Assembly (NCBI RefSeq): GCF_002286775.1
Contig: NZ_NSGJ01000039.1
Span: forward strand, 1-51,121
DNA: 51,121 nucleotides
Direction: 5' to 3'
DNA from: Myroides sp. N17-2
GTDB taxonomy: Bacteria > Bacteroidota > Bacteroidia > Flavobacteriales > Flavobacteriaceae
In this document: positions 24,572 through 33,289 of the stretch, piece by piece
Layout of the letters: the number at the start of each line of letters is the position of its first letter
Numbering within the stretch: the first letter of the stretch is position 1
Program-made: the position numbers and the translations under genes
The notes under the pieces: generated by a model
Database searches by the model: none
Told to the model about the DNA's origin: nothing
What the model saw: only the letters and a program-made list of their open reading frames with translations

Positions 24572-25639
24572 TCAAATAGGATTCTTTAAATCGTAATTAA
24601 TCAAAAGATCTACGAACTTGTTATAAGACTGTAAGCCTTCTTTTTGATTATTAAGCTTTAGGAAGCTATTGTAAAACACCTTAAAGAAAGTATCTGTGAA
24701 ATTCTTATATTCACTCCAGAAGACGATATTTTCATTTATATTCTCCTTTACACCAGGTTGTATCGTTTTTAGTAGATCTTGTACTTCAGAAGATTCTATA
24801 TCGTTGATATTGGAAATACAGTATCTAAGCGCGTAAATAATAGCAGAGTATTGATAGGCTAAGTCCTCTTGATTATAAGACGCCATAAAGCCTATAAAGT
24901 TAGCATCACTCTCTTTAGCAAAGCCCAATTGATGTGACAGTTCGTGTGATGCCGTTACGATTAGAGTAAGCGTAGGCACTTTATTATTGACCTGAGCCTC
25001 TAGTGTGAACGGATTTATATATCCCGAAAAACCCATATACGTAAGGGGTAAACTAAATAAAGACTCCTTAATCGCCAGTGTTTTAGTGTTATCTATATTG
25101 TGCAAGAAGCTTATTTGCTCCACGCCCTTTTTGCTGTCCTTTAAGATCGTTTTGATATCCTGTTTTAGGTATACACCTGTTAGCGTATCTTTAGTAATAG
25201 CTAATTGGAGCAAATTAGCCTTTTTAATCAACTTACTCGTTAGTGTGATAAGTTGATCCTCATCATAGCCTCTTTTTATCTCTAATTGGCTCTCTAGGCT
25301 TGGACGGTAGTTATTTAATCCCCAACCCAAGTTAAACAGAATATAAAACACAGTAATAAACTTTAAAGCAAGGCTACTACAAGCCATACTAATCTTCTTC
25401 CAGCCTTTATTTTCTTTAATTCCCTTGTATAGTTTATAGATAAGAAATATCCCGACTATCAGATATAGTACATCACCTAAAGAAAAGGGCAGTAGGGAAG
25501 TAACCGTATTAAATATTTTACAGAGATAGTAGTAAAACCCTGTCGTGTAGTAGGTCTCTATCCACTGTGGATAAGAGGTAATTATATTGAACGCAACGAT
25601 AGAAAAAACAAACAAGAGTAACCAATACCTTAATTTCAT
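24572..25639 (-). CDS. DUF3810 membrane protein with zinc-protease motif
   Basis: A 355-residue DUF3810 protein. Three N-terminal hydrophobic helices (about residues 3-22, 55-70 and 88-105) are followed by a soluble part with TASHELSHQLGFAKESDANF. This holds an HExxH zinc motif (His232, Glu233, His236) and a downstream Glu (E243 or D245) as possible third ligand, so a membrane-tethered metallopeptidase is likely; the substrate is unknown. It is divergent from the small 2Fe-2S gene, with 74 bases between starts. Confidence 0.85.
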   Translation of the reverse strand: MKLRYWLLLFVFSIVAFNIITSYPQWIETYYTTGFYYYLCKIFNTVTSLLPFSLGDVLYLIVGIFLIYKLYKGIKENKGWKKISMACSSLALKFITVFYILFNLGWGLNNYRPSLESQLEIKRGYDEDQLITLTSKLIKKANLLQLAITKDTLTGVYLKQDIKTILKDSKKGVEQISFLHNIDNTKTLAIKESLFSLPLTYMGFSGYINPFTLEAQVNNKVPTLTLIVTASHELSHQLGFAKESDANFIGFMASYNQEDLAYQYSAIIYALRYCISNINDIESSEVQDLLKTIQPGVKENINENIVFWSEYKNFTDTFFKVFYNSFLKLNNQKEGLQSYNKFVDLLINYDLKNPI

Positions 25640-25688
25640 AAAACTGTGATAAAATTCGTTTAATTAATTTAGAATAGATAAAAATAGA

Positions 25689-25696
25689 TATATTTG
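25689..25696 (+). promoter_or_regulatory. -7 promoter box of the 2Fe-2S gene
   Basis: TATATTTG, a perfect TAnnTTTG, 17 bases before the ATG at 25714. A weak TTTA at 25668-25671 could be the -33 element. Confidence 0.55.
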
Positions 25697-25713
25697 TATC
25701 AAATTCTAAAACT

Positions 25714-25977
25714 ATGAGTAAAGTTAAGAAAGGTGAGAGAACTATCTTCGTTTGCGATGGAAAAAAATGCTGTAGATATAACGAAGAGACTAAGAGTTGC
25801 TTTAAAGCCCTATTAGAAGAGAGCGGACTTTCTGACGATTACTCTGTGTGTAAGATGAAATGCCAAGGAATGTGTAAAAGCGCTCCTGTGGTATATCTCT
25901 CTAGCCACGACAAGTATAAAAAAGAAGTCGGAGCAAAGAAAGCAAAGAAGATTTTCCAGGAATACATAATCGCTTAA
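25714..25977 (+). CDS. Thioredoxin-like [2Fe-2S] ferredoxin
   Basis: An 87-residue protein of the thioredoxin-fold (2Fe-2S) ferredoxin type, related to the NuoE/Shethna fold. Cysteines lie at 14, 19, 20, 29, 46, 50 and 54 (FVCDGKKCC and CKMKCQGMC); by family comparison one from the first group with Cys50 and Cys54 should hold the cluster. It probably carries electrons for an unidentified partner; nothing adjacent encodes one. A basic, Lys-rich tail follows. Confidence 0.85.
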   Translation: MSKVKKGERTIFVCDGKKCCRYNEETKSCFKALLEESGLSDDYSVCKMKCQGMCKSAPVVYLSSHDKYKKEVGAKKAKKIFQEYIIA

Positions 25978-26010
25978 TTATATTATTACCGTAATATTCT
26001 ATAACAGAGA

Positions 26011-26045
26011 AACAAGGCTATTTAGTTATACTAGATAGCCTTGTT
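26011..26045 (+). terminator. Terminator of the 2Fe-2S gene
   Basis: An 11-bp stem AACAAGGCTAT / ATAGCCTTGTT followed by a T run. Confidence 0.88.
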
Positions 26046-26366
26046 TTTTTATGGTTAACAGTGGTTAATCAGTAGAGACGCAACACTTTGCGTGTCACAT
26101 AATGTGTTTGAGCGTAGCAAGTTAATTTTGTTTCAGGAATTTGTGTTGTAATTGACCGCTTAGGAGTTACAGCCTTGATTTTTTTGTTACTTTCCCCACA
26201 TACTCTGCTTTCGCAGACTTTATCAAGAAAAAAAAGTAAAGAACGCAACCGCGTAGCGAAAAAATTAACAAGTGATATAAACTATAACTACCTCTCGTAA
26301 GCTTACGAAGTGATAAAATAAAGTATACTGTTTTAAAAATCCTCTTTCTTTGATTTCTATCCTCTT
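26046..26366. other. Repeat-rich intergenic region
   Basis: It holds a GTTAACAGTGGTTAAT run, one GTAGAGACGC hairpin copy (26072-26094, AGACGCAACACTTTGCGT), and a block around 26173-26238. That block has TTGATTTTTTTGTTACTTT and, after a TCTGC-TTTC-GCAGA hairpin (26202-26215), ATCAAGAAAAAAAAGTAAAG, resembling dispersed Bacteroidota repeats. No gene is seen. Confidence 0.5.
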
Positions 26367-26374
26367 TACTTTTG
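26367..26374 (+). promoter_or_regulatory. -7 box upstream of the 185-residue exported protein
   Basis: TACTTTTG, perfect consensus, with TTTC/TTTG sequences about 14-19 bases upstream. The leader would be about 50 bases. Confidence 0.5.
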
Positions 26375-26430
26375 TGATTAAGACAGATAATGCCTATGTT
26401 TAGACTTTTAAAACCAATCTAACCCTATTT

Positions 26431-26988
26431 ATGAAGAATATCATCGTCTTGGCAACTGTTCTACTATTTACACTGACCTCTTTTGCCCAAAAAGCACCTA
26501 CTAACCCTGAGAAGTTCTTAACTTCATTAAGTGCACATTGTGGTAAAGCCTATAAAGGACAAGTAGTATCTCCTAATGTACCTGCAGACTTTAAAGACAA
26601 AGAGTTAATAATGAGAGTTATCTCGTGTAAAGCAGACGAAGTAAAGATCTCTTTCTTTGTAGGAGAGGATCTCTCACGTACGTGGATCTATACGCTAGTG
26701 GAGGGAAAAGTAAAGTTGAAGCACGATCACAGACATAAAGATGGTACACCAGATGACATCACGATGTATGGTGGTACTGCTACTAATACAGGATTTGCAG
26801 ATATGCAATTCTTCCCTTCTGATCAGCAGACTGTTGATATGATGAGCTCTATAGCAGGTAATGTATGGTGGGTAACTATCAATGATAATATTTATACTTA
26901 TAACCTAAAGAGAGTTGATAAGACTAGCTTCTTCAGTGTATCTTTTGATTTGTCAACACCTGTGGCAACAGATAAGATGCCTTGGTAA
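26431..26988 (+). CDS. Exported protein, conserved but uncharacterised
   Basis: A 185-residue protein with a signal peptide (MKNIIVLATVLLFTLTSFAQ). I recognise the pattern as one found in other Bacteroidota without a known function. Notable stretches are HCGKAYKGQVV, the His-rich KLKHDHRHKDGTPDDITMYGG (about residues 92-112) and FFPSDQQT. The His-Asp cluster might bind a metal. It is monocistronic with its own promoter and terminator. Confidence 0.75.
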   Translation: MKNIIVLATVLLFTLTSFAQKAPTNPEKFLTSLSAHCGKAYKGQVVSPNVPADFKDKELIMRVISCKADEVKISFFVGEDLSRTWIYTLVEGKVKLKHDHRHKDGTPDDITMYGGTATNTGFADMQFFPSDQQTVDMMSSIAGNVWWVTINDNIYTYNLKRVDKTSFFSVSFDLSTPVATDKMPW

Positions 26989-27000
26989 AATGATATAAAC

Positions 27001-27040
27001 GAAAAAAGCCTCATCAGATTTCTCTTTTGAGGCTTTTTTC
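27001..27040 (+). terminator. Terminator after the 185-residue exported protein
   Basis: A 13-bp stem GAAAAAAGCCTCA / TGAGGCTTTTTTC with a 14-base loop. Confidence 0.9.
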
Positions 27041-27408
27041 TTCATAGCAATTTAATTTATTTTTAATTGTGGGGCAATTATTGTTTCAAATTTGGATAGG
27101 CTTTATACCTTTATTCCCATATCCTGCGCAAAGGAATCAAAGAATATTTAGTGGTTAAAAGCTTAGCAAATGTATAGGTATCTCCTAAATCTCGCAATTG
27201 TTAAGTACCCATATTAACATAAAGTATACCTTTTGTATAACATAGATAGGCGTAGAATAGAGCCTTTAAGTATATTTTTATTTATACTTTTTAGGTATAA
27301 GTTGTTTGTTATTAGAGGTATATGGGTGTTTGTTGGCTGATGGAGTAGGTAATTGTGCATACTATAGATATTGTTGTGTAATTTATTAAATGTTAAAAAA
27401 TAATAGTG
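27041..27408. other. AT-rich intergenic region
   Basis: A 368-base gap before the Nudix gene. I see only weak short inverted pieces (for example TACCCATA near 27217 and TATGGGTG near 27323) and no consensus promoter or gene. Confidence 0.4.
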
Positions 27409-27807
27409 ATGTTAAGAGTTATATGTGCCATAATAGAGTGTAATGAGGAAGTTTTAATCGCTCAAAGAAGCGAAAAAATGCTATTACCGCTTAAATGGGA
27501 GTTCCCAGGCGGAAAAGTTGAAGTAGGAGAGAGCGACCACGACTGTATTATCAGAGAGATTAAGGAAGAACTAAATCTTGATATTACAGTATTAGCCCAG
27601 CTTACACCAGTAACACATCATTACGATACTTTCTCCTTAGAGTTAATTCCCTTTGTTTGTCATGCGAATACACAAGCGTTCGAGAAGACAGAACACGCAC
27701 AAGTTTTATGGGTAAACCCTAAAGAGTTAATAAAGTATGATTGGGCAGAAGCGGACATTCCTATCGTAGAAGAATATGCGCTCCCTTCGGGGAATTACGA
27801 ATTATAA
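27409..27807 (+). CDS. MutT-type Nudix hydrolase
   Basis: A 132-residue Nudix enzyme of the MutT/CTP-pyrophosphohydrolase group, likely clearing oxidised or non-canonical nucleoside triphosphates. The Nudix box is complete: GGKVEVGESDHDCIIREIKE, then EL. WEFPGGK and HHYDTFSLELIPFVCH are typical. A GTG one codon upstream exists, but the ATG at 27409 is preferred. Its last residues (PSGNYEL) are read from sequence matching the start of a dispersed repeat, so the repeat seems to supply the C-terminus and stop codon. Confidence 0.88.
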   Translation: MLRVICAIIECNEEVLIAQRSEKMLLPLKWEFPGGKVEVGESDHDCIIREIKEELNLDITVLAQLTPVTHHYDTFSLELIPFVCHANTQAFEKTEHAQVLWVNPKELIKYDWAEADIPIVEEYALPSGNYEL

Positions 27808-28004
27808 ATTAGGAATTAGGAATGGTTGCCTTTCAGGCATTAGGGGATACGACCTATCCAGTAGCCATAATCCATATCCCCAATCCTTACGCTGGCGCAG
27901 GACAGAGCGTTAAAAAAGTGTCCTGTGGGCAGTTTTAGTGAATGGGACAGGCGGCGTGATGGAGCAATCCGTGCCGTGTATTTCCACACAGTAACCATAA
28001 TACA
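27789..28004 (+). repeat. Dispersed repeat, copy 1, with conserved GC-rich core
   Basis: It starts in the Nudix gene (CGGGGAATTACGAATTATAA), continues with AATTAGGAATTAGGAAT and ends in a core of about 115 bases from 27884 (CTTACGCTGGCGCAGGACAG). The core passes through GTCCTGTGGGCAGTTTTAGT, GAATGGGACAGG, CGGCGTGATGGAGCAATCCG and TGCCGTGTATTTCCACACAG. The same elements in the same order occur at 33290-33512. CAGGACA / TGTCCTG form a hairpin. The core is richer in G and C than its surroundings. A minus-strand reading frame across it is not credible. Confidence 0.8.
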
Positions 28005-28016
28005 TAACAAAAAATA

Positions 28017-28046
28017 AAAGAGGGTATCTATACAGACACCCTCTTT
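28017..28046 (-). terminator. Terminator of the outer-membrane barrel gene
   Basis: Stem AAAGAGGGT / ACCCTCTTT with a 12-base loop; on the minus strand a T-rich tail follows (AAAAAATAAAAG on the plus strand). It lies about 95 bases past the gene end. Confidence 0.7.
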
Positions 28047-28140
28047 ACGGTCAACTACTATATGTTTATGTGTTATTATTTGAAGAAGCTGAAAAGAATA
28101 AACATACCTCATCGACCTATTGAAACATAGTTATTGATGG

Positions 28141-30543
28141 TTATTTCATGATTTTAACAGGAGTATGCCCCTTGTTGATCGTTGTATCTTCTTGTTGCTC
28201 TTTTTTATTCTTCCCTCCGAAGTTATAAGTAATCCCAAATTTGAATACACGCATATCATTTTTCACAGTGAAATTAGTCAACTGATTAGGATTCTCTAAA
28301 ATTGTAGTGCGCACTCCACCTGTCTTAAACAAATCACTTATTGCTAATGTAGCAGTGAACTTCTCATTTAAGAATTTCTTACTTACCCCAAGGTTTACCT
28401 CTCCTAAAGAGCGGTATTTAAAGTTAGAATCTATCCCTCCGTTTTGGTACCAAGCTGTTAGCTCGATGCTGATATTCTGAGGAAGCTTGAAGTTGTTATA
28501 CGTGAATACACCTATGCTATTTTTGTTCTCATTCACGAGGTTGTTATCATATCTAGTATTGTAATAATATATCCCGTGGTAGTTCTCCCACCAATTAATA
28601 GTAGGTATAGGCATTGATAGCGAAGCTTGCCACTCACTTCTACTTTTGCCATTTATACTCGTGAAGTAAGCCTTATTAAGCCCTTCATTAAAATAGCTGT
28701 ATAGCATCGGATCAATTATTCTACTATATCCTAAACCCAAATCAATAAAACCTAGAAACTGCTGATTAACCTCTATATTATTAGAATATTCAGGCTGTAG
28801 ATTAGGGTTACCCATAGAGGTCGTCGTACTGTTTAGGTATCGCACCGCAGGGTTAAGCTTATCAAATTCAGGTCTTTCTATTCGTCTAGAGTAAGATGCC
28901 ATCACAGCATAATTATCATTAGCTGTATAAGTTACTTGTACAGTAGGGAATAGCGAGAAGTAATCTTGTTTTACTAACTTCTTGTGATTTAATGTATCAC
29001 CAGAGATATGTGTATATTCTCCTCTTAACCCTGCTGTGATAGCCCATTTATCAAAGTTCATATCTAACGAACCATAGAAAGCGTGAACCCCTGTTTTATA
29101 CTCAAACTCACTCTTTCTTATATTATTTACCGCATTGCCATTGTTGATAAGTGTTCTCAGACGTTCATCTGTTTGGAGAACAGTGTAATTGCTCTTCACA
29201 CCGAACTCTACTTTACCACTCGTATTCTCTTGTTCCCAAAGTGGTTTTTGATAATCTGATTTGAAGTTAAACTCTTTTCGATCAGTAGGGTAGGTATTGT
29301 GTTGTTTCGTTAGCAGCGCATTTGGACGCAAGGCATTCCCATTGTTCCCAAAGATGTAATCATTCACATCTGCCTTGACATAAACAGTTCCCACTGAAGT
29401 AGTCCAATTCTCTTTTTCTGCTACTTTTACCTTATAGGTTAAGTCCGCTTTAAAATTGGTCAGTTTGCTTCTATTTTGATTCATCTGAGTTGATTGTTGA
29501 GTAGCAGTACCTATTGCCCCAAAGTCAATAGCTGTGTTCACTGTACTTGGCGTATCATTATAATCAATTGACGTGTTTAGACTAAGTACATTACCGTTGT
29601 CAAATGTTCTGTCAATGCCTAGTTTGACTAGGTGTGATCTACTGTTAATGAAAGTGCGTTGAGATTGGTTAAGCCACTGTTTATCTAATGTAGTAAGCTC
29701 TTTCTTCTCATAATTTTCTCGCAGTCTATCAGGTGCATAACTAAAGGAGTAGAGAAAGTTATAGTTCCAGTGGTCATTGCCATACCCAAGACTTAACGAA
29801 TGATCTGTACTTACCTTTTTACTCACTCCCACAGTAGAGTTCACCGTTCCATAGAACCCTTGTACTAGCTTCTTTTTAGAGATAATGTTAATCACCCCAC
29901 CTGTACCAGACGCATCTATATTAGCAGGAGGTACATTCATAATCTCGATAGACTCTAGCGTAGCACCAGGAGTACCTTTCAGAATTGTCTTAAGTTGTTC
30001 AGCAGACAGTTGCGTAGGTTGTCCATCCATTAAGACCGTCACTCCAGACTTTCCTTTGATCTTAAGTTCCCCACTTTGACTGATTGTTACCCCAGGTAGT
30101 GTTTTGAGCACATCATAAGCAGACTGTGTCTTGGCTAGACTACTCTGCTCGATATTTAAAGTAGCCTTACCAGGAGTTACTTTTAACGCCTTTCTGTGGC
30201 TTGTGATCATCACCTCGTCTAAGATATTCTCATCAGGTACCATTACTAAATTTAGGGGAGTATTGACCTCTGAGATATCCACCTTTAGTATTAGATCTTT
30301 ATAACCTATGAAACTACTAGTTAGCTTGTAATTTCCTGTTGATTTAATAGCATCAAAGCTAAAACTACCATCTTCTTCACTCGTGATGAAGTATTCTTCT
30401 TTTGTATTATTAGTAGCTTGTAGTACTAGAGTCGCCCAGCCGATAGAGGCAGATTGACTATCTTTAAGCATACCTTTTAACTGAGACTGTGCCCATAGAG
30501 GGACGCTGATTATACACAGGAGTATAATTAAGATCTTTTTCAT
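28141..30543 (-). CDS. Outer-membrane beta-barrel (TonB-dependent receptor-like) protein
   Basis: An 800-residue outer-membrane protein. A signal peptide (IILLCIISVPLWAQ) precedes a carboxypeptidase-regulatory-like beta-sandwich (about residues 22-105). A plug domain follows (VLKTLPGVTISQSGELKIKG, MDGQPTQLSAEQLK, ASGTGGVINIISKK, about 125-230) and then a long barrel ending FKFGITYNFGGKNK. This is the Bacteroidota type with barrel family OMP_b-brl_3 rather than SusC; no SusD partner is adjacent. The substrate is unknown. The charged tail after the last strand is unusual for a barrel that normally ends in an aromatic residue. A minus-strand -7 box TACATTTG lies at 30582-30575. Confidence 0.88.
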   Translation of the reverse strand: MKKILIILLCIISVPLWAQSQLKGMLKDSQSASIGWATLVLQATNNTKEEYFITSEEDGSFSFDAIKSTGNYKLTSSFIGYKDLILKVDISEVNTPLNLVMVPDENILDEVMITSHRKALKVTPGKATLNIEQSSLAKTQSAYDVLKTLPGVTISQSGELKIKGKSGVTVLMDGQPTQLSAEQLKTILKGTPGATLESIEIMNVPPANIDASGTGGVINIISKKKLVQGFYGTVNSTVGVSKKVSTDHSLSLGYGNDHWNYNFLYSFSYAPDRLRENYEKKELTTLDKQWLNQSQRTFINSRSHLVKLGIDRTFDNGNVLSLNTSIDYNDTPSTVNTAIDFGAIGTATQQSTQMNQNRSKLTNFKADLTYKVKVAEKENWTTSVGTVYVKADVNDYIFGNNGNALRPNALLTKQHNTYPTDRKEFNFKSDYQKPLWEQENTSGKVEFGVKSNYTVLQTDERLRTLINNGNAVNNIRKSEFEYKTGVHAFYGSLDMNFDKWAITAGLRGEYTHISGDTLNHKKLVKQDYFSLFPTVQVTYTANDNYAVMASYSRRIERPEFDKLNPAVRYLNSTTTSMGNPNLQPEYSNNIEVNQQFLGFIDLGLGYSRIIDPMLYSYFNEGLNKAYFTSINGKSRSEWQASLSMPIPTINWWENYHGIYYYNTRYDNNLVNENKNSIGVFTYNNFKLPQNISIELTAWYQNGGIDSNFKYRSLGEVNLGVSKKFLNEKFTATLAISDLFKTGGVRTTILENPNQLTNFTVKNDMRVFKFGITYNFGGKNKKEQQEDTTINKGHTPVKIMK

Positions 30544-30574
30544 CTTGAAATAGTATTAGCGGTTATTTCTGAGG

Positions 30575-30582
30575 CAAATGTA
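30575..30582 (-). promoter_or_regulatory. -7 box of the outer-membrane barrel gene
   Basis: TACATTTG on the minus strand, about 32 bases before the start codon; no clear -33 element. Confidence 0.5.
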
Positions 30583-30766
30583 TACTGAACACCCACTCTT
30601 TTTTTTGGGTTTTACATCAAGTAACATATTTTTATACTAAAGCTTTTTAAACAATGATTGTAGTGTATTTAAGAAGCAAATTCTCTATAACTTACCTTAT
30701 AAACACTTCGTGTACAAAAAATGTCAGTTGATGTATCTATCTATATATCGATGAACTACACTGAAT

Positions 30767-30774
30767 TACATTTG
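30767..30774 (+). promoter_or_regulatory. -7 box of the GNAT gene at 30792
   Basis: TACATTTG, 17 bases upstream of the ATG. AGAGGAG just before the start codon is one of the few Shine-Dalgarno-like sites in the window. Confidence 0.5.
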
Positions 30775-30791
30775 CACCAAATAGAGGAGTT

Positions 30792-31376
30792 ATGAGAATT
30801 AATAGATATTTGAATAAAGGGTATCGTTCTACTGCAGCGATGATTTTAGTACAGGCTTTTAAGAGTAAACTATTAGGGATACTTGGCACAGAAGAGCAGT
30901 TATATGAGGTGATCTTAAAGTCGATAGATGCGAAGCATATAGTGGTAGCTCGATCTAGTGAAGGCGAACTTATCGGTGTAGCAGCTTATCAGTATAATGG
31001 CAAGTTTACCCTTGATATCACCCTGAGTACGATGATAGAAGTCTATGGGTTTTGGAGGGGAATACAAAAGATGTTTATGCTCTTCACTCATTTTCCGACT
31101 AAGCGAGATATCTCAACGCTCTATGTGGATGCCTTAGCTGTAGATAACCGATTTAGAGGACAAGGTGTAGGGCAACTCCTACTTAAGGAAATAGAGAAAA
31201 TAGCCATAGAGGAGAACCTCAGTTTTGTCTCTCTAGATGTGGTCAAAGAAAATACTCGTGCAAAAGAACTCTATGAGAAAGTAGGTTTCGTAGAGGTGAA
31301 GTATGAAGAGCTTGATACTAAGTCAAGTGATAGACTAGGCTTCTCAGGGTATTACTATATGATGAAGTTGGTTTAA
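30792..31376 (+). CDS. GNAT family N-acetyltransferase
   Basis: A 194-residue GNAT enzyme. The core strand and acetyl-CoA loop VDALAVDNRFRGQGVGQLLL lie at about residues 115-134, followed by ENTRAKELYEKVGFVEV, a classic C-terminal half. The substrate is unknown. The N-terminal part is longer than in minimal GNATs and contains a hydrophobic patch around FWRGIQKMFMLF. Preceded by its own promoter and an SD-like AGAGGAG; it lies upstream of the sensor kinase but about 95 bases away, so it is probably separate. Confidence 0.85.
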   Translation: MRINRYLNKGYRSTAAMILVQAFKSKLLGILGTEEQLYEVILKSIDAKHIVVARSSEGELIGVAAYQYNGKFTLDITLSTMIEVYGFWRGIQKMFMLFTHFPTKRDISTLYVDALAVDNRFRGQGVGQLLLKEIEKIAIEENLSFVSLDVVKENTRAKELYEKVGFVEVKYEELDTKSSDRLGFSGYYYMMKLV

Positions 31377-31462
31377 CTATACTTCAGTTTAGCTTACTGT
31401 AGAATGAGAATAGTATTTTGTCACTTAAAGTTTTTTGTTTAAATTACTAATGAGTACATTAT

Positions 31463-31470
31463 TACCTTTG
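31463..31470 (+). promoter_or_regulatory. -7 box of the LytS-type kinase gene
   Basis: TACCTTTG ends one base before the first of two adjacent ATG codons (31472 and 31475). The mRNA would begin at or just after the first ATG, so the transcript is predicted to be leaderless and the second ATG may be the true start. Confidence 0.5.
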
Positions 31471-31471
31471 A

Positions 31472-32557
31472 ATGATGAGTGAAGTTAGTAAACAAGAGCA
31501 TAAGAATTGGAAATACAGAGCTTGGCTAACCATATTTGTGGCGCTATTCTTTATTTTTTCTTTGTATATCGTCAGTACGGCAGATCAGTATCAGATCGTA
31601 TCCTTTGAGAGTGGATATACATTCACTGCAGATGTGATATGGTTCATCGTTATAAGTTGGGTAGTGACTACACTTGGAATATTTATATCGGATAAGTTAC
31701 CGATGAAGACCTATTCTATCAAAGAACTAATGCGATTATGGACGTTACAGATACTTATAGGCGTACTTATCTTCCTATCATTAGTGATTATAACGGACTA
31801 TTATCTAATCGATGCAGATTATGTAGCTAAAGATGATTGGGTAGAGATAAGACAGTTTTTGTTTATTGGCGTTTGTCTAATGATTATCATTATGGTTATC
31901 CACAACGGAAGAAAACTTATCAGGCTATGGAAAGACTCGGTCTATGAAAACTCACAGATGAAAGAGATTATGTTACAATGTCAAGTAGCTTCTCTAAAAG
32001 CTCAGTTAGACCCTCACTTTATGTTTAATAACTATAGTGTGCTAGGAAGTCTAATTAAAGAGGACAGTGAGAAAGCAAGCCAATTCTTAGAGCGATTATC
32101 TGATGTACACCGCTACTTACTTAGTAACCTAGAACACGATCTAGTCAGCTTAGCCAAAGAAATTCAGTTCTTAATAGACTATTTTTACCTGATGAAGATA
32201 CGCTTTGGAGATAGTATACAAGTTGATATAAGTGTCAAACCCGAATTATTGGGAATGAAGATACCGCCGATGACCTTACAACTATTGCTAGAGAATGCCA
32301 TAAAATACAATAAAGCGACTAAGAAAAGTCCCCTCAATATTAAGATTTATGGGGAAGAAGAATATTTAGTGATAGAAAATAATTTGCAACTATTAAATAA
32401 CCTTCCTCATTCTTCTAAATTAGGACTGACTAATATAAGGAAAAGATACCAACTCGTCGAAGATAGAGAAGTGGTGATAGAACAGACAGAATCAGTATTT
32501 AGAGTAAGAATCCCTTTATTACAAGATTATGATAAGAGCATTAATAGTAGAAGATGA
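31472..32557 (+). CDS. LytS-type sensor histidine kinase
   Basis: A 361-residue inner-membrane sensor kinase of the His_kinase (PF06580) type. Four hydrophobic helices at about residues 17-35, 53-72, 91-110 and 129-146 form a compact membrane sensor. The phospho-acceptor is His182 in AQLDPHFMFNN, and the ATP-binding N box is LLLENAIKYN (Asn275) with a later LGLTNIRKRY. No extracytoplasmic domain is present, so the signal is probably sensed within the membrane. Its end overlaps the start of the response regulator by 29 bases, so the two are co-translated. Confidence 0.9.
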   Translation: MMSEVSKQEHKNWKYRAWLTIFVALFFIFSLYIVSTADQYQIVSFESGYTFTADVIWFIVISWVVTTLGIFISDKLPMKTYSIKELMRLWTLQILIGVLIFLSLVIITDYYLIDADYVAKDDWVEIRQFLFIGVCLMIIIMVIHNGRKLIRLWKDSVYENSQMKEIMLQCQVASLKAQLDPHFMFNNYSVLGSLIKEDSEKASQFLERLSDVHRYLLSNLEHDLVSLAKEIQFLIDYFYLMKIRFGDSIQVDISVKPELLGMKIPPMTLQLLLENAIKYNKATKKSPLNIKIYGEEEYLVIENNLQLLNNLPHSSKLGLTNIRKRYQLVEDREVVIEQTESVFRVRIPLLQDYDKSINSRR

Positions 32558-33287
32558 ACAATATAATGCGCAGCACCTAATAGGACTGTTAAGTGAGATA
32601 GACCCTACTATAGAGATAGTCGCTATCATAGAGGGAGTAGAAGACTGTATAGAGCGCTTAGAGACTGACCATAACATAGATCTTATCTTTATGGATATCA
32701 GGCTGAGTGATGGTGTGTGCTTTGAGATATTTGATGCGATAGAGGTCGATATACCTATCGTATTTACTACTGCGTATGATCAATATGCCTTACAGGTATT
32801 CCAAGTTAATAGCATAGATTACTTGCTTAAACCCATCAAGAAAGTTGCCTTAGAACAAAGCATAGACAAGTACAAGAAACTGCATAAACTACAAGCTTTT
32901 GACAAGAGTATCTTAAACAATCTGAGTGAAGTAATGCTCGGCAAAAAAGAGAACTATAGAATGCGCTTTCTCTTGAGTAATAATGATCGTTATAAAGTTA
33001 TCCAAACTCAAGATGTCGCTTATATCTATACAGAGTTTCGCTTGTCAAAAGCAGTGATGTTCGACAAATCAGAACACGTGCTACCTTTCACAATGGAAGA
33101 GTTAGAGACTGAACTTGATCCCAAGCGATTCTTCAGAGCCTCTAGACAATATCTAGTCAGCTATGAAAGCATCAAAACAATACAAAACAACCTTAATAGC
33201 AAGGTCAGTATTATCCTAAATAACAATGTGGAAGTCGATCTAAGTAGAGAGCGCACAAGAGCTATAAAGCAATGGCTAGACACCTAG
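32529..33287 (+). CDS. LytTR-type response regulator
   Basis: A 252-residue regulator. The receiver domain has the acidic pair VEDE (residues 7-10), phospho-acceptor Asp56 in IFMDIRLS, Thr80/Thr81 in VFTTAYD and Lys101 in YLLKPI. The C-terminal LytTR DNA-binding domain covers about 150-250 (DVAYIYTEFRLSKAVMFD, FFRASRQYLVSYESIKTI). It is the partner of the overlapping sensor kinase; targets are unknown. A dispersed repeat begins within a few bases of its stop codon. Confidence 0.92.
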   Translation: MIRALIVEDEQYNAQHLIGLLSEIDPTIEIVAIIEGVEDCIERLETDHNIDLIFMDIRLSDGVCFEIFDAIEVDIPIVFTTAYDQYALQVFQVNSIDYLLKPIKKVALEQSIDKYKKLHKLQAFDKSILNNLSEVMLGKKENYRMRFLLSNNDRYKVIQTQDVAYIYTEFRLSKAVMFDKSEHVLPFTMEELETELDPKRFFRASRQYLVSYESIKTIQNNLNSKVSIILNNNVEVDLSRERTRAIKQWLDT

Positions 33288-33289
33288 GC

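Noticed and set aside
25978..26430. A tRNA or small structured RNA gene in the gap after the 2Fe-2S gene
   Set aside because: No cloverleaf or TTCGA-type loop was found; the hairpins are explained by a terminator and known types of dispersed repeats.
27840..28112. 90-residue minus-strand frame
   Set aside because: It covers the conserved dispersed element; the equivalent copy at 33402-33512 does not keep an open frame of the same kind, so coding is unlikely.
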